Assembly (NCBI GenBank): GCA_050953505.1 | Contig: JBMNMU010000001.1 | Span: 310,001 to 374,000 of the forward strand | Source: JBMNMU01 sp050953505 | GTDB taxonomy: Bacteria; Bacillota; Clostridia; Peptostreptococcales; Anaerovoracaceae | DNA: 64,000 nucleotides | Direction: 5' to 3' | Shown here: positions 51,653 through 59,358 of the stretch, piece after piece | Numbering within the stretch: position 1 is the stretch's first letter | Layout: every line of letters begins with the position of its first letter | Notes under the pieces: generated by a model | The model's input: the letters and a program-made list of their open reading frames with translations, nothing else | What the model was told of the DNA's origin: nothing | The model's database searches: none | Translations under genes and position numbers: made by a program

Positions 51653-51681
51653 ATTATAACATATTTATTAAAAAATTTCAA
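51653..51681 (-). promoter_or_regulatory. Promoter of the 47-residue gene
   Basis: On the minus strand TTGAAA (51681-51676), a 17-base spacer and TATAAT (51658-51653). It lies 30 bases before the start codon. Confidence 0.75.
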
Positions 51682-51764
51682 CCTTCGGCATGAAATTTGC
51701 ATGTATAAGTTGAAATAAAAACAAATAAAAAAATACTTCTTAATATAATGTTAGGAAGTACTTA

Positions 51765-51797
51765 TGGTAGTCATTTGGTAGTCAATTTGTAGTAATT
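51765..51797. repeat. Three tandem 11-bp repeats near tRNA-Pro
   Basis: TGGTAGTCATT, TGGTAGTCAAT and TTGTAGTAATT stand head to tail (51765, 51776, 51787). Arrays of this kind are used as arm-type sites by tyrosine integrases next to tRNA genes. No integrase gene is nearby, so this could be a leftover of a lost prophage. Confidence 0.6.
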
Positions 51798-51914
51798 GAA
51801 AGCCAATTTAAATATATCATTTTAATAACGTTTATATATGATTGTGCTAGCAAAGCCGCCCACAGTACATATATCAATAAAACTAAATGCCTATCGGTTA
51901 TAAGGCCTTTTCTA

Positions 51915-51992
51915 TGGTCGGAGTGGGGAGATTCGAACTCCCGACCTCTTGACCCCCAGTCAAGCACGCTAACCAAGCTGCGCTACACCCCG
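51915..51992 (-). tRNA. tRNA-Pro(GGG)
   Basis: Minus-strand cloverleaf: acceptor CGGGGTG/CACTCCG (one G-U), D-arm with AGCTTGGTTAGCG, anticodon stem CTTGA/TCAAG with loop CTGGGGG (anticodon GGG), TPsiC GGGAGTTCGAATCTCCC, discriminator A and encoded CCA (51915-51917). Tandem repeats lie 118 bases beyond its 3' end. Confidence 0.95.
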
Positions 51993-52589
51993 ATAGTAAG
52001 AATTATACACTAGTATCCAACATTTGTAAATGGTAAATCAGCGCTTCATGACTGTAAAATTATAACATTTAACATTTTGTTTTACTATTTTCCACCATAT
52101 CGGAATTTAAAAAACATTGAAGCCGTGGTGACTGTTGTTTCCTGCTTTCTACATTAAATCCTATAATGCAAAATGTGTGAACAAAAGGGAATAATAACAA
52201 TAATACCTAGTAGGAAGCAAGGTCATGATTTAAAATAAATCAAACAAGCTGTGGATAACTTTTGAAATGATTCCCAATGAATCTTCGTATAACGTTGAAA
52301 TAAAAGGGGTTGATCAATAGAGTCTTATCCACACCCTTCAGTGGATGAAAAATGTATACAATTTTTTCTGGATTGTGGAAAAATAAACAGACCACTAATT
52401 TTAGGAGGTTTTAAGCCTGTGGAAAACAGAATATACTGGGGAAAAAAATAGTTTACATAATATATCACGTAATCACATATCACCTACTCAAGCACAAGAA
52501 TATGAAATCAAAGGCAAAGCATGAAAAAATTACATGTAATAAACCAAAGATCTTGGGTTAAATTAATAAAGCAAAGGAGGTGAGAAAGA
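51993..52589. other. 600-base AT-rich stretch with DnaA boxes
   Basis: No gene. It holds two perfect DnaA boxes: TGTGGATAA at 52250-52258 (minus orientation) and TTATCCACA at 52325-52333 (plus), plus weaker TGTGGAAAA variants near 52375 and 52420. It looks like an oriC-like or DnaA-binding cluster, but dnaA, dnaN or recF are not in the window. It ends at the spore-protein gene. Confidence 0.55.
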
Positions 52590-52802
52590 ATGGCAAATAA
52601 CAATAATAATTCTAACAGCATAAAAGCAAGCGCAAAAAATGGTTTGAATAACATGAAAACTGAAATTGCGAATGAACTTGGATTATCCGGTTATGAGACT
52701 ATGGATAAAGGTAACCTTACTGCAAGACAGAACGGTTATGTAGGCGGATATATGACTAAAAGATTAGTTGAAATGTCTGAACAGCAATTGTCTGGGAAAT
52801 AA
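52590..52802 (+). CDS. Alpha/beta-type small acid-soluble spore protein
   Basis: 70-residue DNA-coating protein made in the forespore; it protects spore DNA and supplies amino acids at germination. The core MKTEIANELGLSGYETMDKG and the NLTARQNGYVGGYMTKRLVE stretch are family hallmarks, including the GPR-cleavage region. ATG follows AAAGGAGGTGAGAAAGA. This is strong evidence for an endospore former. Confidence 0.93.
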   Translation: MANNNNNSNSIKASAKNGLNNMKTEIANELGLSGYETMDKGNLTARQNGYVGGYMTKRLVEMSEQQLSGK

Positions 52803-52828
52803 TCAGAGGATAAATGAAAGAAAAATGA

Positions 52829-52876
52829 TTGTCTCAAAAGGCTCGAATCAAAAGGTCTTTTGAGACAAGAGTTTTT
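52829..52876 (+). terminator. Terminator after the first spore protein
   Basis: TTGTCTCAAAAG (52829-52840) pairs with CTTTTGAGACAA (52857-52868), followed by TTTTT after three bases. Confidence 0.8.
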
Positions 52877-53024
52877 CGTAAGATTAGATAATAGAAAAAG
52901 AAAACCCATGACTGAGAAGTCAAATCAATGCAGTTAGAGCCTATATATTATGCGTATATATAGTATTACAGTAATAGAGGAAGAGCTTAAGAGTGTGTGA
53001 TAGGAACATATAAGGGAGGTAAAA

Positions 53025-53180
53025 ATGAAAGAAAACAAAGCACGAAGAGGTCATACCCCCAACTATGAGACCTTTCCTTTAGCAGAACAATATGAGGTTA
53101 TAGAGGATTCTAATGTATCCATTCCTTCGGAAGAAGCAACGGTGGAAGCAAAGGAATGGGTAGACTTTAAACAAATGTGA
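53025..53180 (+). CDS. 51-residue spore-associated protein, DUF3787-like
   Basis: ATG at 53025 follows AAGGGAGGTAAAA; TGA at 53178. The product MKENKARRGHTPNYETFPLA continues to SIPSEEATVEAKEWVDFKQM. It resembles the small DUF3787 family found in spore-forming Clostridia, which I recall as spore-surface proteins. It lies between two spore-protein genes, which supports a sporulation role. Family assignment is moderate. Confidence 0.65.
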   Translation: MKENKARRGHTPNYETFPLAEQYEVIEDSNVSIPSEEATVEAKEWVDFKQM

Positions 53181-53219
53181 GGGTGTACGTTGCGTATTAT
53201 AAAGGGTGGAGGAGAAAAA

Positions 53220-53396
53220 ATGAGCTTAACATTACAGCAGAATGCTGAGCTGAATAGATTGAAATCTGAAATAGCAAGCCAATATGGTGTAGAGAATTTC
53301 GAAGATATAGATAGAGGCGACCTAACATCAAGGGCAAACGGAGATATTACAAGGACCCTTGTAGAGCTAGCAGAGAATAATATGGCTGAAAAGTAA
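53220..53396 (+). CDS. Second alpha/beta-type spore protein
   Basis: 58 residues starting MSLTLQQNAELNRLKSEIAS, with the SASP pattern QYGVENFEDIDRGDLTSRANGD in two pieces. Start at 53220 follows GGTGGAGGAGAAAAA; an in-frame GTG or similar upstream lies inside the previous spacer. It is shorter than the first one at 52590 and divergent, a second SASP paralogue. A terminator follows. Confidence 0.88.
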   Translation: MSLTLQQNAELNRLKSEIASQYGVENFEDIDRGDLTSRANGDITRTLVELAENNMAEK

Positions 53397-53421
53397 AAGT
53401 AAATTAATAAAAGATAAGGAG

Positions 53422-53448
53422 AAGGTACAGACATGTGCCTTTTTTTCT
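53422..53448 (+). terminator. Terminator after the second spore protein
   Basis: AAGGTACA-GACA-TGTGCCTT (one G-U) with a following T-run. Confidence 0.75.
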
Positions 53449-53470
53449 TTTTAACAGAGGGCTTTCTTCC

Positions 53471-53499
53471 TTGCTAAATAGGTCTGGTAATTCTATAAT
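53471..53499 (+). promoter_or_regulatory. Promoter of the LacI-type regulator operon
   Basis: TTGCTA (53471-53476), 17-base spacer, perfect TATAAT (53494-53499), 79 bases before the regulator start. Confidence 0.7.
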
Positions 53500-53577
53500 T
53501 AGAAATAAGAAAATATTCTGAAAAATTATTCTGATAATGCGAGTAGTTTTTTATTATCTATATAGTAGGTGGTACAT

Positions 53578-54603
53578 ATGAATATAAAAGAAGTTGCAAA
53601 AAGAGCCGGGGTATCTGTTGCAACGGTATCAAGAGTTTTAAATCATCCAGAAAGCGTAGCCCCAGTCACAAGGGATAAAATACTTAAAATAATCAATGAA
53701 GTTGAGTATACCCCAAACTGGTTCGCAAGAGGGTTGAATTTTAATAAAACAAATACAATTGCCTTATTGATTCCCAATATATTAAACCCAGGTTACATGG
53801 AAATCGCTAAGGGCGTAGAAGATGTAGCTCATCAGAAGGATTACACTATTTTATTGTGTAACAACGAAAACACCATAGAAAAGGAAAGAAAATATATAGA
53901 CACATTAATAAAAAGAAGAATTGATGGAATTGTTCTAGTCTCTTCTCTCTTAGAGAACAAAGATATTAACGCTATAAAAAAACAAGGAACACCTGTAGTC
54001 CTTATCGGAGAAAACAGCAATATTTCTGGTGTGCCCGTTGTTAGGATTGACTGCCAGAATGCCGCATGTAAGGCAGTGAAACATTTGTTGGAGATTGGTC
54101 ATCGGGATATAGCTATGATTGTGGGTACAACCCCCGAAATAGAAAATATGCGAAAGGTCCAAGGCTATCATCAGGCCTTAAGAGAAGAAAAAATTCCGGA
54201 AAGGAATGAATTTATTATACAGACAGATAACACAGTGGAAGGAGGGTATTTGGCGGCAAAGAAGCTAGTGGAACTAAAAAGAAGACCAAGAGCCATTTTT
54301 GCCACATCTGACTTGATTGCTTTTGGTGCAATTGATTCAATGAAGGATCACGGGTATCACGTGCCTGATGATATAGCTATTGTAGGTTTCGATAATATAA
54401 AAATGTCCAGCCTGATTGAACCAAAGCTAACTACCGTTGGGAAGCCTATGCATAAGATGGGGGTCTACGGAGCGAGGCTACTATTTGACATCATAGATAA
54501 TAAAGAAATCGAGGGATCTGCTAGTCGCGAGATTCTGCTTCAAGCGAAACTAAGAATCAGGAAATCCTGTGGGCATAAAGAAAGGATTGGGGAGATGTTT
54601 TGA
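53578..54603 (+). CDS. LacI-family transcriptional regulator
   Basis: 341 residues. The helix-turn-helix MNIKEVAKRAGVSVATVSRV is at the N-terminus, followed by a hinge and a periplasmic-binding-like ligand domain (NTIALLIPNILNPGYMEIAK, IVGFDNIKMSSLIEPKLTTV). ATG at 53578 follows AGGTGGTACAT; a GTG 9 bases upstream would overlap that site. The stop overlaps the next gene start (TGATG), so both are translated together, and it may control the pyrimidine-related genes downstream. Confidence 0.92.
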   Translation: MNIKEVAKRAGVSVATVSRVLNHPESVAPVTRDKILKIINEVEYTPNWFARGLNFNKTNTIALLIPNILNPGYMEIAKGVEDVAHQKDYTILLCNNENTIEKERKYIDTLIKRRIDGIVLVSSLLENKDINAIKKQGTPVVLIGENSNISGVPVVRIDCQNAACKAVKHLLEIGHRDIAMIVGTTPEIENMRKVQGYHQALREEKIPERNEFIIQTDNTVEGGYLAAKKLVELKRRPRAIFATSDLIAFGAIDSMKDHGYHVPDDIAIVGFDNIKMSSLIEPKLTTVGKPMHKMGVYGARLLFDIIDNKEIEGSASREILLQAKLRIRKSCGHKERIGEMF

Positions 54604-55709
54604 TGAAAACAGAGTTTTTAGGACTAAAATTAAAAAATCCAATAATCGTAGCAGCTGGCCCTTGGAATCGAGATGGAAGAAATATTCGAAAAGCAATTAC
54701 TTCTGGCGCTGGCGCTGTTATTACTGAAACTATTGTCAGTGACACCTTACTGGATGTCAGGCCTAGAATTGCGTATGACGGTTCAGGGGCTCAAAACATC
54801 AGGCTGTATAGCGATATTCAGATAGAGGGCTGGGAAAGGGAAATGGATATCGCAAAAAGCAAAGAAGGCGTGGTAATAGCAAGTGTATCTGCCCATACCC
54901 CGTCAGAACTAGCTTACCTCGCAATAAAAATGGAAAAATTTGGAGCAGATGCCATAGAGCTAGGAATATCTTCGCCCATGGGAGAATCTCTTGAGGTGGT
55001 TGCTGCAGATGCTGATAAGGTATACAACATGACTAGAGAAGTTGTCCAGAATGTGAAAATACCTGTCATGGTTAAGCTATCTCAAAATTCAACAAACCTT
55101 TCAAAAGTAGCCAAAGCCGTTAAAAATGCCGGTGGAACAGGGGTTAGTGCAATAAATACAATACGTAGTATTTTGGGTGTAGATATTGAGACGGGTGAAC
55201 CAATCCTGTCTACCTATGGGGGATACTCAGGGGCGCCCATCAGGCCTATTGGACTAGCATCCGTGGCAACTATCGCACAGACGGTAGACATTCCCTTGTG
55301 CGGAATAGGGGGAATTAGTAATTATCGGCATGCCTTAGAGTATATAATGCTGGGTGCTTCTACTGTTCAGGTGGGCACAGCGGTTATGCTAAATGGGTTT
55401 GGTAAGATATCAGAAATAATACAAGACCTAGAAAACTGGCTTGAACAAAAAGAACTTAATAATACGGATGAAGTTAAGGGAAAAGCTTTACAAAACTTAA
55501 AATCATTTGAAGAAATTAAGATTGAACCATTAATAAGCCATGTGGATAATGAAGTCTGCGAAAGAGATTGTCAGGCTTGTGTGGACTCCTGTCTTTATGG
55601 AGCTATTCATAAAAGTGAAAACAAAATTATTATAGAAACGGATAAATGCCCGGGATGTGGCCTATGTACTTTCGTTTGTCCTGATAAAAAATTCAGATTG
55701 GACTGGTAG
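54603..55709 (+). CDS. Dihydroorotate-dehydrogenase-like protein with ferredoxin domain
   Basis: Flavin enzyme of 368 residues. The first 300 residues form a DHOD-type FMN-binding barrel (KLKNPIIVAAGPWNRDGRNI, CGIGGISNYRHALEYIMLGA). The C-terminus holds two CxxC-type iron-sulfur clusters: CERDCQACVDSC and CPGCGLCTFVC. This resembles PreA-like enzymes, but the active-site GNxSC loop of PreA is replaced by GISSPMGES, so the reaction may differ. It overlaps the LacI stop. A role in pyrimidine or related reductive metabolism is inferred from its neighbours. Confidence 0.75.
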   Translation: MKTEFLGLKLKNPIIVAAGPWNRDGRNIRKAITSGAGAVITETIVSDTLLDVRPRIAYDGSGAQNIRLYSDIQIEGWEREMDIAKSKEGVVIASVSAHTPSELAYLAIKMEKFGADAIELGISSPMGESLEVVAADADKVYNMTREVVQNVKIPVMVKLSQNSTNLSKVAKAVKNAGGTGVSAINTIRSILGVDIETGEPILSTYGGYSGAPIRPIGLASVATIAQTVDIPLCGIGGISNYRHALEYIMLGASTVQVGTAVMLNGFGKISEIIQDLENWLEQKELNNTDEVKGKALQNLKSFEEIKIEPLISHVDNEVCERDCQACVDSCLYGAIHKSENKIIIETDKCPGCGLCTFVCPDKKFRLDW

Positions 55710-55750
55710 CTAAAAAATTCAAACAATTCATATTTTTCTAAATATACTAT

Positions 55751-55778
55751 TGCAAAAGGCATTTATTCTGGTAAAATG
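55751..55778 (+). promoter_or_regulatory. Possible promoter of preT-preA
   Basis: TTGCAA (55751-55756), 16-base spacer, TAAAAT (55773-55778). About 100 bases before preT. Confidence 0.55.
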
Positions 55779-55876
55779 GGATTAGATGAAACTGGTTTCA
55801 CGATTGGCAGCAATCTCAACCTGTTTCCAACAGATAAGCTTTTATTTTCAAATTTAATAAAAAGGAGTTGAAGAAT

Positions 55877-57160
55877 TTGAGTAAAGTGGTGAAGGCAAAA
55901 TACACTGCGGATGCCGTGGATGGTTTTACTCCAAGAACCGCCATGGAAGAAGCAGCTAGATGTTTACTATGTATCGATGCACCCTGTAGCCAAGGCTGTC
56001 CCGCTGGCACAGACCCGGGAAAGTTTATTCGATCGATACGATTTAGGAACATAAAGGGTGCGGCAGAAACAATTCGCGAAAACAATGTACTAGGCGGAAG
56101 CTGTGCAAGGGTATGTCCATACGACAGACTATGCGAGGAGTTTTGCAGCAGATGTGGTATCGATAAGCCTATTCAAATTGGAAAGCTACAAAGATTCGTT
56201 GTGGAACAGGAAAAGTTGCATAAAATGAAAATCCTGAAAGCACCTAGCGCTAAAAAAGAAGCAAAGGTAGCTTGCATAGGAGCAGGACCGGCATCCCTAG
56301 CCTGCGCTGCAAAGCTTGCACAGGAAGGTTATCGTGTCACAATTTTCGAAGCCCAAGCCAAAGCAGGCGGAGTACTTACATATGGAATAACACCGGCGAG
56401 ACTTCCTCAACATGTTGTAGACTTTGATATTAAGACCGTCAAGGACTTAGGTGTAAAGTTTGTATTTGATACAAAGGTTGGCGAGGACATTACATTAGAC
56501 GAACTAAAAAAAGCTGGGTTTAAAGCAATCTTTATCGGAGCAGGATTGTGGGAACCTAAACTGCCTGATATACCTGGCGTAGAGCTAAAAGGTGTAACAA
56601 ATGCTATTGACTTTTTGAAGGCGGCCAGGGACTCTAAAGGAAAATTTGATCCCGGAAAGAGTGTTGTGGTTATTGGTGGCGGTGACGTTGCTATGGACTG
56701 TGCAACTACAGCTAAACTTTTGGGAGCAGAAAAAGTAGCTATTTACTACAGAAGAACTCTAGAAGAAGCTCCTGCCGGTATGACTGAAATTCAATATGCT
56801 ATATCCTTAGGTGTGACTATTACAACCAACTTTGCTCCTGCAGAAATTTTAGGAAAAGATAAAGCCGAGTTTATTACCTTTAAGGGAAGAGATGGCCTAT
56901 CCTCTGCCAAGGTAGCAGCTGATACCATTGTGTTCGCAATAGGTCAAGCCCCTGAAGACTTTTCTCAAATAGCATCCTTAAAACTATCCGACAAAGGACT
57001 TATTAAAGCAAACAAAAAAGGCGCGACTAACCTTTCGGGAATATTTGCTGCAGGAGATGCGGTAAGCGGCGGCAAGACCGTTGTCGAAGCAGTAGCTGAG
57101 GGAAAAGAAGCTGCTGCGGAGATTCTGAACTACCTCGCCAAGAAAGAAGGTGTGAAGTAA
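55877..57160 (+). CDS. preT: Dihydropyrimidine dehydrogenase subunit PreT (NAD-dependent)
   Basis: Flavoprotein that passes electrons between NAD(P)H and PreA for reduction of uracil or thymine. 427 residues. N-terminal Fe-S cysteines (CLLCIDAPCSQGCP, CARVCPYDRLCEEFC), an FAD site (CIGAGPASLACAAKLA) and an NAD(P) site (VVVIGGGDVAMDCATTAKLL) are in the order of GltD-type domains. The start is TTG at 55877, 9 bases after AAAGGAG; an in-frame TTG at 55868 abuts that site. preA follows after one base. Confidence 0.88.
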   Translation: MSKVVKAKYTADAVDGFTPRTAMEEAARCLLCIDAPCSQGCPAGTDPGKFIRSIRFRNIKGAAETIRENNVLGGSCARVCPYDRLCEEFCSRCGIDKPIQIGKLQRFVVEQEKLHKMKILKAPSAKKEAKVACIGAGPASLACAAKLAQEGYRVTIFEAQAKAGGVLTYGITPARLPQHVVDFDIKTVKDLGVKFVFDTKVGEDITLDELKKAGFKAIFIGAGLWEPKLPDIPGVELKGVTNAIDFLKAARDSKGKFDPGKSVVVIGGGDVAMDCATTAKLLGAEKVAIYYRRTLEEAPAGMTEIQYAISLGVTITTNFAPAEILGKDKAEFITFKGRDGLSSAKVAADTIVFAIGQAPEDFSQIASLKLSDKGLIKANKKGATNLSGIFAAGDAVSGGKTVVEAVAEGKEAAAEILNYLAKKEGVK

Positions 57161-57161
57161 G

Positions 57162-58415
57162 ATGGCATTGAAGAAAGATTTATCCATTGATTATTTAGGA
57201 GTTAAATGTGAAAATCCGTTTTTCCTTTCATCTTCACCTGTTGGAAGTAATTACGAGATGGTTTCCAAAGCTTTTGAAGAAGGCTGGGGCGGAGTTTTCT
57301 ATAAGACAGTAGGTATTTTTGTAGCAGATGAATGTTCTCCAAGATTTGACCAAACAAACAAGGAGGGGCTTCCTTGGCTTGGCTTTAAAAACATGGAACA
57401 AATATCTGATAAGCCTACAGAATTAAACTTTGAAAACATGTATAAATTAAAGAGGGATTATCCAGATAAAGTTATGGTTGCATCCATTATGGGTAGCTGT
57501 GACGAAGAATGGAGAGAACTTGCAAAGATGGCAGACCAGGCCGGCGCAGACCTTATCGAAGGCAATTTCTCTTGCCCTCAAATGACGAGCCATGAAATGG
57601 GCTCTGACGTAGGATCAAATCCTGCCTTGGTAAGAGACTATTGCAAAGCTGTTACAGAAACCACAAAGATTCCTTTTATTGCAAAGATGACCCCAAACAT
57701 CACCAATATGGAGCTTCCGGCAATAGCCGCCATAGAAGGTGGTGCTGCGGGTATATCCGCTATCAATACGGTAAAGTCTATTACAAATATTGACTTTGAA
57801 AATATGACAGCTATGCCTGTTGTAAATGGAAAATCTTCTATTTCAGGGTATTCTGGTGCTGCAGTAAGACCTATTGCATTAAGGTTTATTGCCGATATGC
57901 TTAAAAATGAAAAACTAAAGAATGTTCCTATGAGCGGTATCGGAGGTATTGAAACCTGGAAGGACGCAGCAGAATTCTTGCTACTCGGTTGTAGGAACGT
58001 GCAGGTAACTACAGCAGTGATGCAGTATGGCTACAGAATTGTAGAAGATATGATTAGTGGCATAAGCCACTTTATGGACGAAAGAGGATATGAAAAGCTT
58101 GAAGATTTCCTTGGTATAGCTCTTGGAAACATTATTCCAGCAGAAGAGCTAAACAGAGACTTCAAAATCTACCCAGACTTTGATCACGATCTGTGTATCG
58201 GCTGTGGCAGATGCTACATATCCTGCTATGACGCTGCTCATCAGGCTATTGATTGGGATGAAAAGAAGAGAAGGCCAAACTTGAATGATAATTGTGTAGG
58301 CTGCCACCTGTGCTTAAATGTTTGTCCAGTTCAAAACTGTATCACACCAGGAGAAATTAAGTGGAAGGAAGGGCGTCAGCCAGTAGAAATCGCATTAAAG
58401 AAGCATTATGATTAA
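57162..58415 (+). CDS. preA: Dihydropyrimidine dehydrogenase subunit PreA
   Basis: FMN/Fe-S subunit that reduces pyrimidines, 417 residues. DHOD-type barrel with the active-site Cys in EGNFSCPQM, and INTVKSITNIDFENM, SGIGGIETWKDAAEFLLLG. The C-terminus holds two 4Fe-4S motifs, CIGCGRCYISC and CVGCHLCLNVCP. ATG lies one base after preT. Together with PreT it forms the complex. A matching dihydropyrimidinase is not in the window. It ends before two hairpins. Confidence 0.92.
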   Translation: MALKKDLSIDYLGVKCENPFFLSSSPVGSNYEMVSKAFEEGWGGVFYKTVGIFVADECSPRFDQTNKEGLPWLGFKNMEQISDKPTELNFENMYKLKRDYPDKVMVASIMGSCDEEWRELAKMADQAGADLIEGNFSCPQMTSHEMGSDVGSNPALVRDYCKAVTETTKIPFIAKMTPNITNMELPAIAAIEGGAAGISAINTVKSITNIDFENMTAMPVVNGKSSISGYSGAAVRPIALRFIADMLKNEKLKNVPMSGIGGIETWKDAAEFLLLGCRNVQVTTAVMQYGYRIVEDMISGISHFMDERGYEKLEDFLGIALGNIIPAEELNRDFKIYPDFDHDLCIGCGRCYISCYDAAHQAIDWDEKKRRPNLNDNCVGCHLCLNVCPVQNCITPGEIKWKEGRQPVEIALKKHYD

Positions 58416-58466
58416 AAGCATGCTTTGAAGATAACAATAACAAAGTAATATGATGTAAAGGGGGTT

Positions 58467-58506
58467 GCCATCCATGGTTTCAACGAAAGCATGGATGGCG
58501 GCTTTT
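58467..58506 (+). terminator. Terminator of preT-preA
   Basis: GCCATCCATG (58467-58476) pairs with CATGGATGGC (58490-58499), then GGCTTTT. Confidence 0.85.
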
Positions 58507-58507
58507 C

Positions 58508-58542
58508 ATTTATAGAAGGAAAGGTTCTTTCCTTCTATAAAT
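58508..58542. other. Perfect 16-bp hairpin between preA and phoP
   Basis: ATTTATAGAAGGAAAG (58508-58523) pairs perfectly with CTTTCCTTCTATAAAT (58527-58542) across GTT. It follows directly after the preA terminator. It may be a second transcription stop or an mRNA element. Confidence 0.75.
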
Positions 58543-58615
58543 GGCGAGTGAAGAGGCCCCGCCCTCTATTTACACTTTATTTCTTTTTCTATATAATGCA
58601 AATAAAGGAGGGGTT

Positions 58616-59290
58616 ATGAAAAAGATTTTGATTATTGAAGACGAACCCAATATTAGAGAACTAGTACTATACAATCTAGAGCAGGAAGGTTATGAGGGGA
58701 TTGGTGCGGAAGACGGTATTGAAGGAATCGACCTGGTTCGTAGCGAAAATCCTGATATCATATTGCTAGACATCATGTTGCCAGGGAAAAACGGATATGA
58801 TATTTGCAAAGAACTCAGAGCTGAGGGCAACAATACACCAATTATTATGCTGACTGCTAAAAGTGAAGAGATTGACAAAGTCCTTGGCCTTGAATTTGGT
58901 GCAGATGATTATATTTCTAAGCCTTTTGGAGTCAGGGAGCTCATGGCTAGGATCAAGGCCGTTCTGCGACGTTATGAAAGTGGACCAAATACTGAAACTA
59001 TTATAAATAATGGCCTGATAATAGACATTGGCAAACATGAAGTCAAATTAAATGGGGAAATTATAGACTTGACCTTAAAAGAGTTCGAACTATTAAAGAC
59101 ACTGGCTGAAAATAGAGGACGAGTATTAACTAGAGACCAGCTCCTTGATAAGGTATGGGGTTTTGAATATGTTGGTGAAACAAGAACGGTAGATGTGCAT
59201 ATACGATATCTAAGAAAAAAGCTAGAAGAAAAGGACAATGACTCTAAGTATATACAAACGATAAGGGGAATGGGCTATAAAATGCCATAA
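58616..59290 (+). CDS. phoP: Phosphate two-component response regulator PhoP/PhoB type
   Basis: 224-residue OmpR-family regulator. Receiver domain with phospho-acceptor Asp52 (LLDIMLPG), acidic pair at IIEDEPN and Lys82 of MLTAK; winged-helix output domain (DLTLKEFELLKTLAENRGRV, VDVHIRYLRKKLE). ATG at 58616 follows AAAGGAGGGGTT; an upstream ATG at 58541 gives non-conserved residues. It is followed by a PhoR-like kinase and pstSCAB, supporting a phosphate-starvation role. Confidence 0.9.
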   Translation: MKKILIIEDEPNIRELVLYNLEQEGYEGIGAEDGIEGIDLVRSENPDIILLDIMLPGKNGYDICKELRAEGNNTPIIMLTAKSEEIDKVLGLEFGADDYISKPFGVRELMARIKAVLRRYESGPNTETIINNGLIIDIGKHEVKLNGEIIDLTLKEFELLKTLAENRGRVLTRDQLLDKVWGFEYVGETRTVDVHIRYLRKKLEEKDNDSKYIQTIRGMGYKMP

Positions 59291-59358
59291 GTATCTCGCC
59301 ACCGATTATATTAAGTATGGATATCACTAAAAGAAGACTATTTTGCCAGGGAATTTTT

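Noticed and set aside
51782..51976. 64-residue minus-strand frame over tRNA-Pro
   Set aside because: It covers the tRNA and its flank; not a gene.
52250..52333. Chromosomal origin of replication
   Set aside because: DnaA boxes alone are not enough; dnaA, dnaN, recF and gyrase genes are missing from the window.
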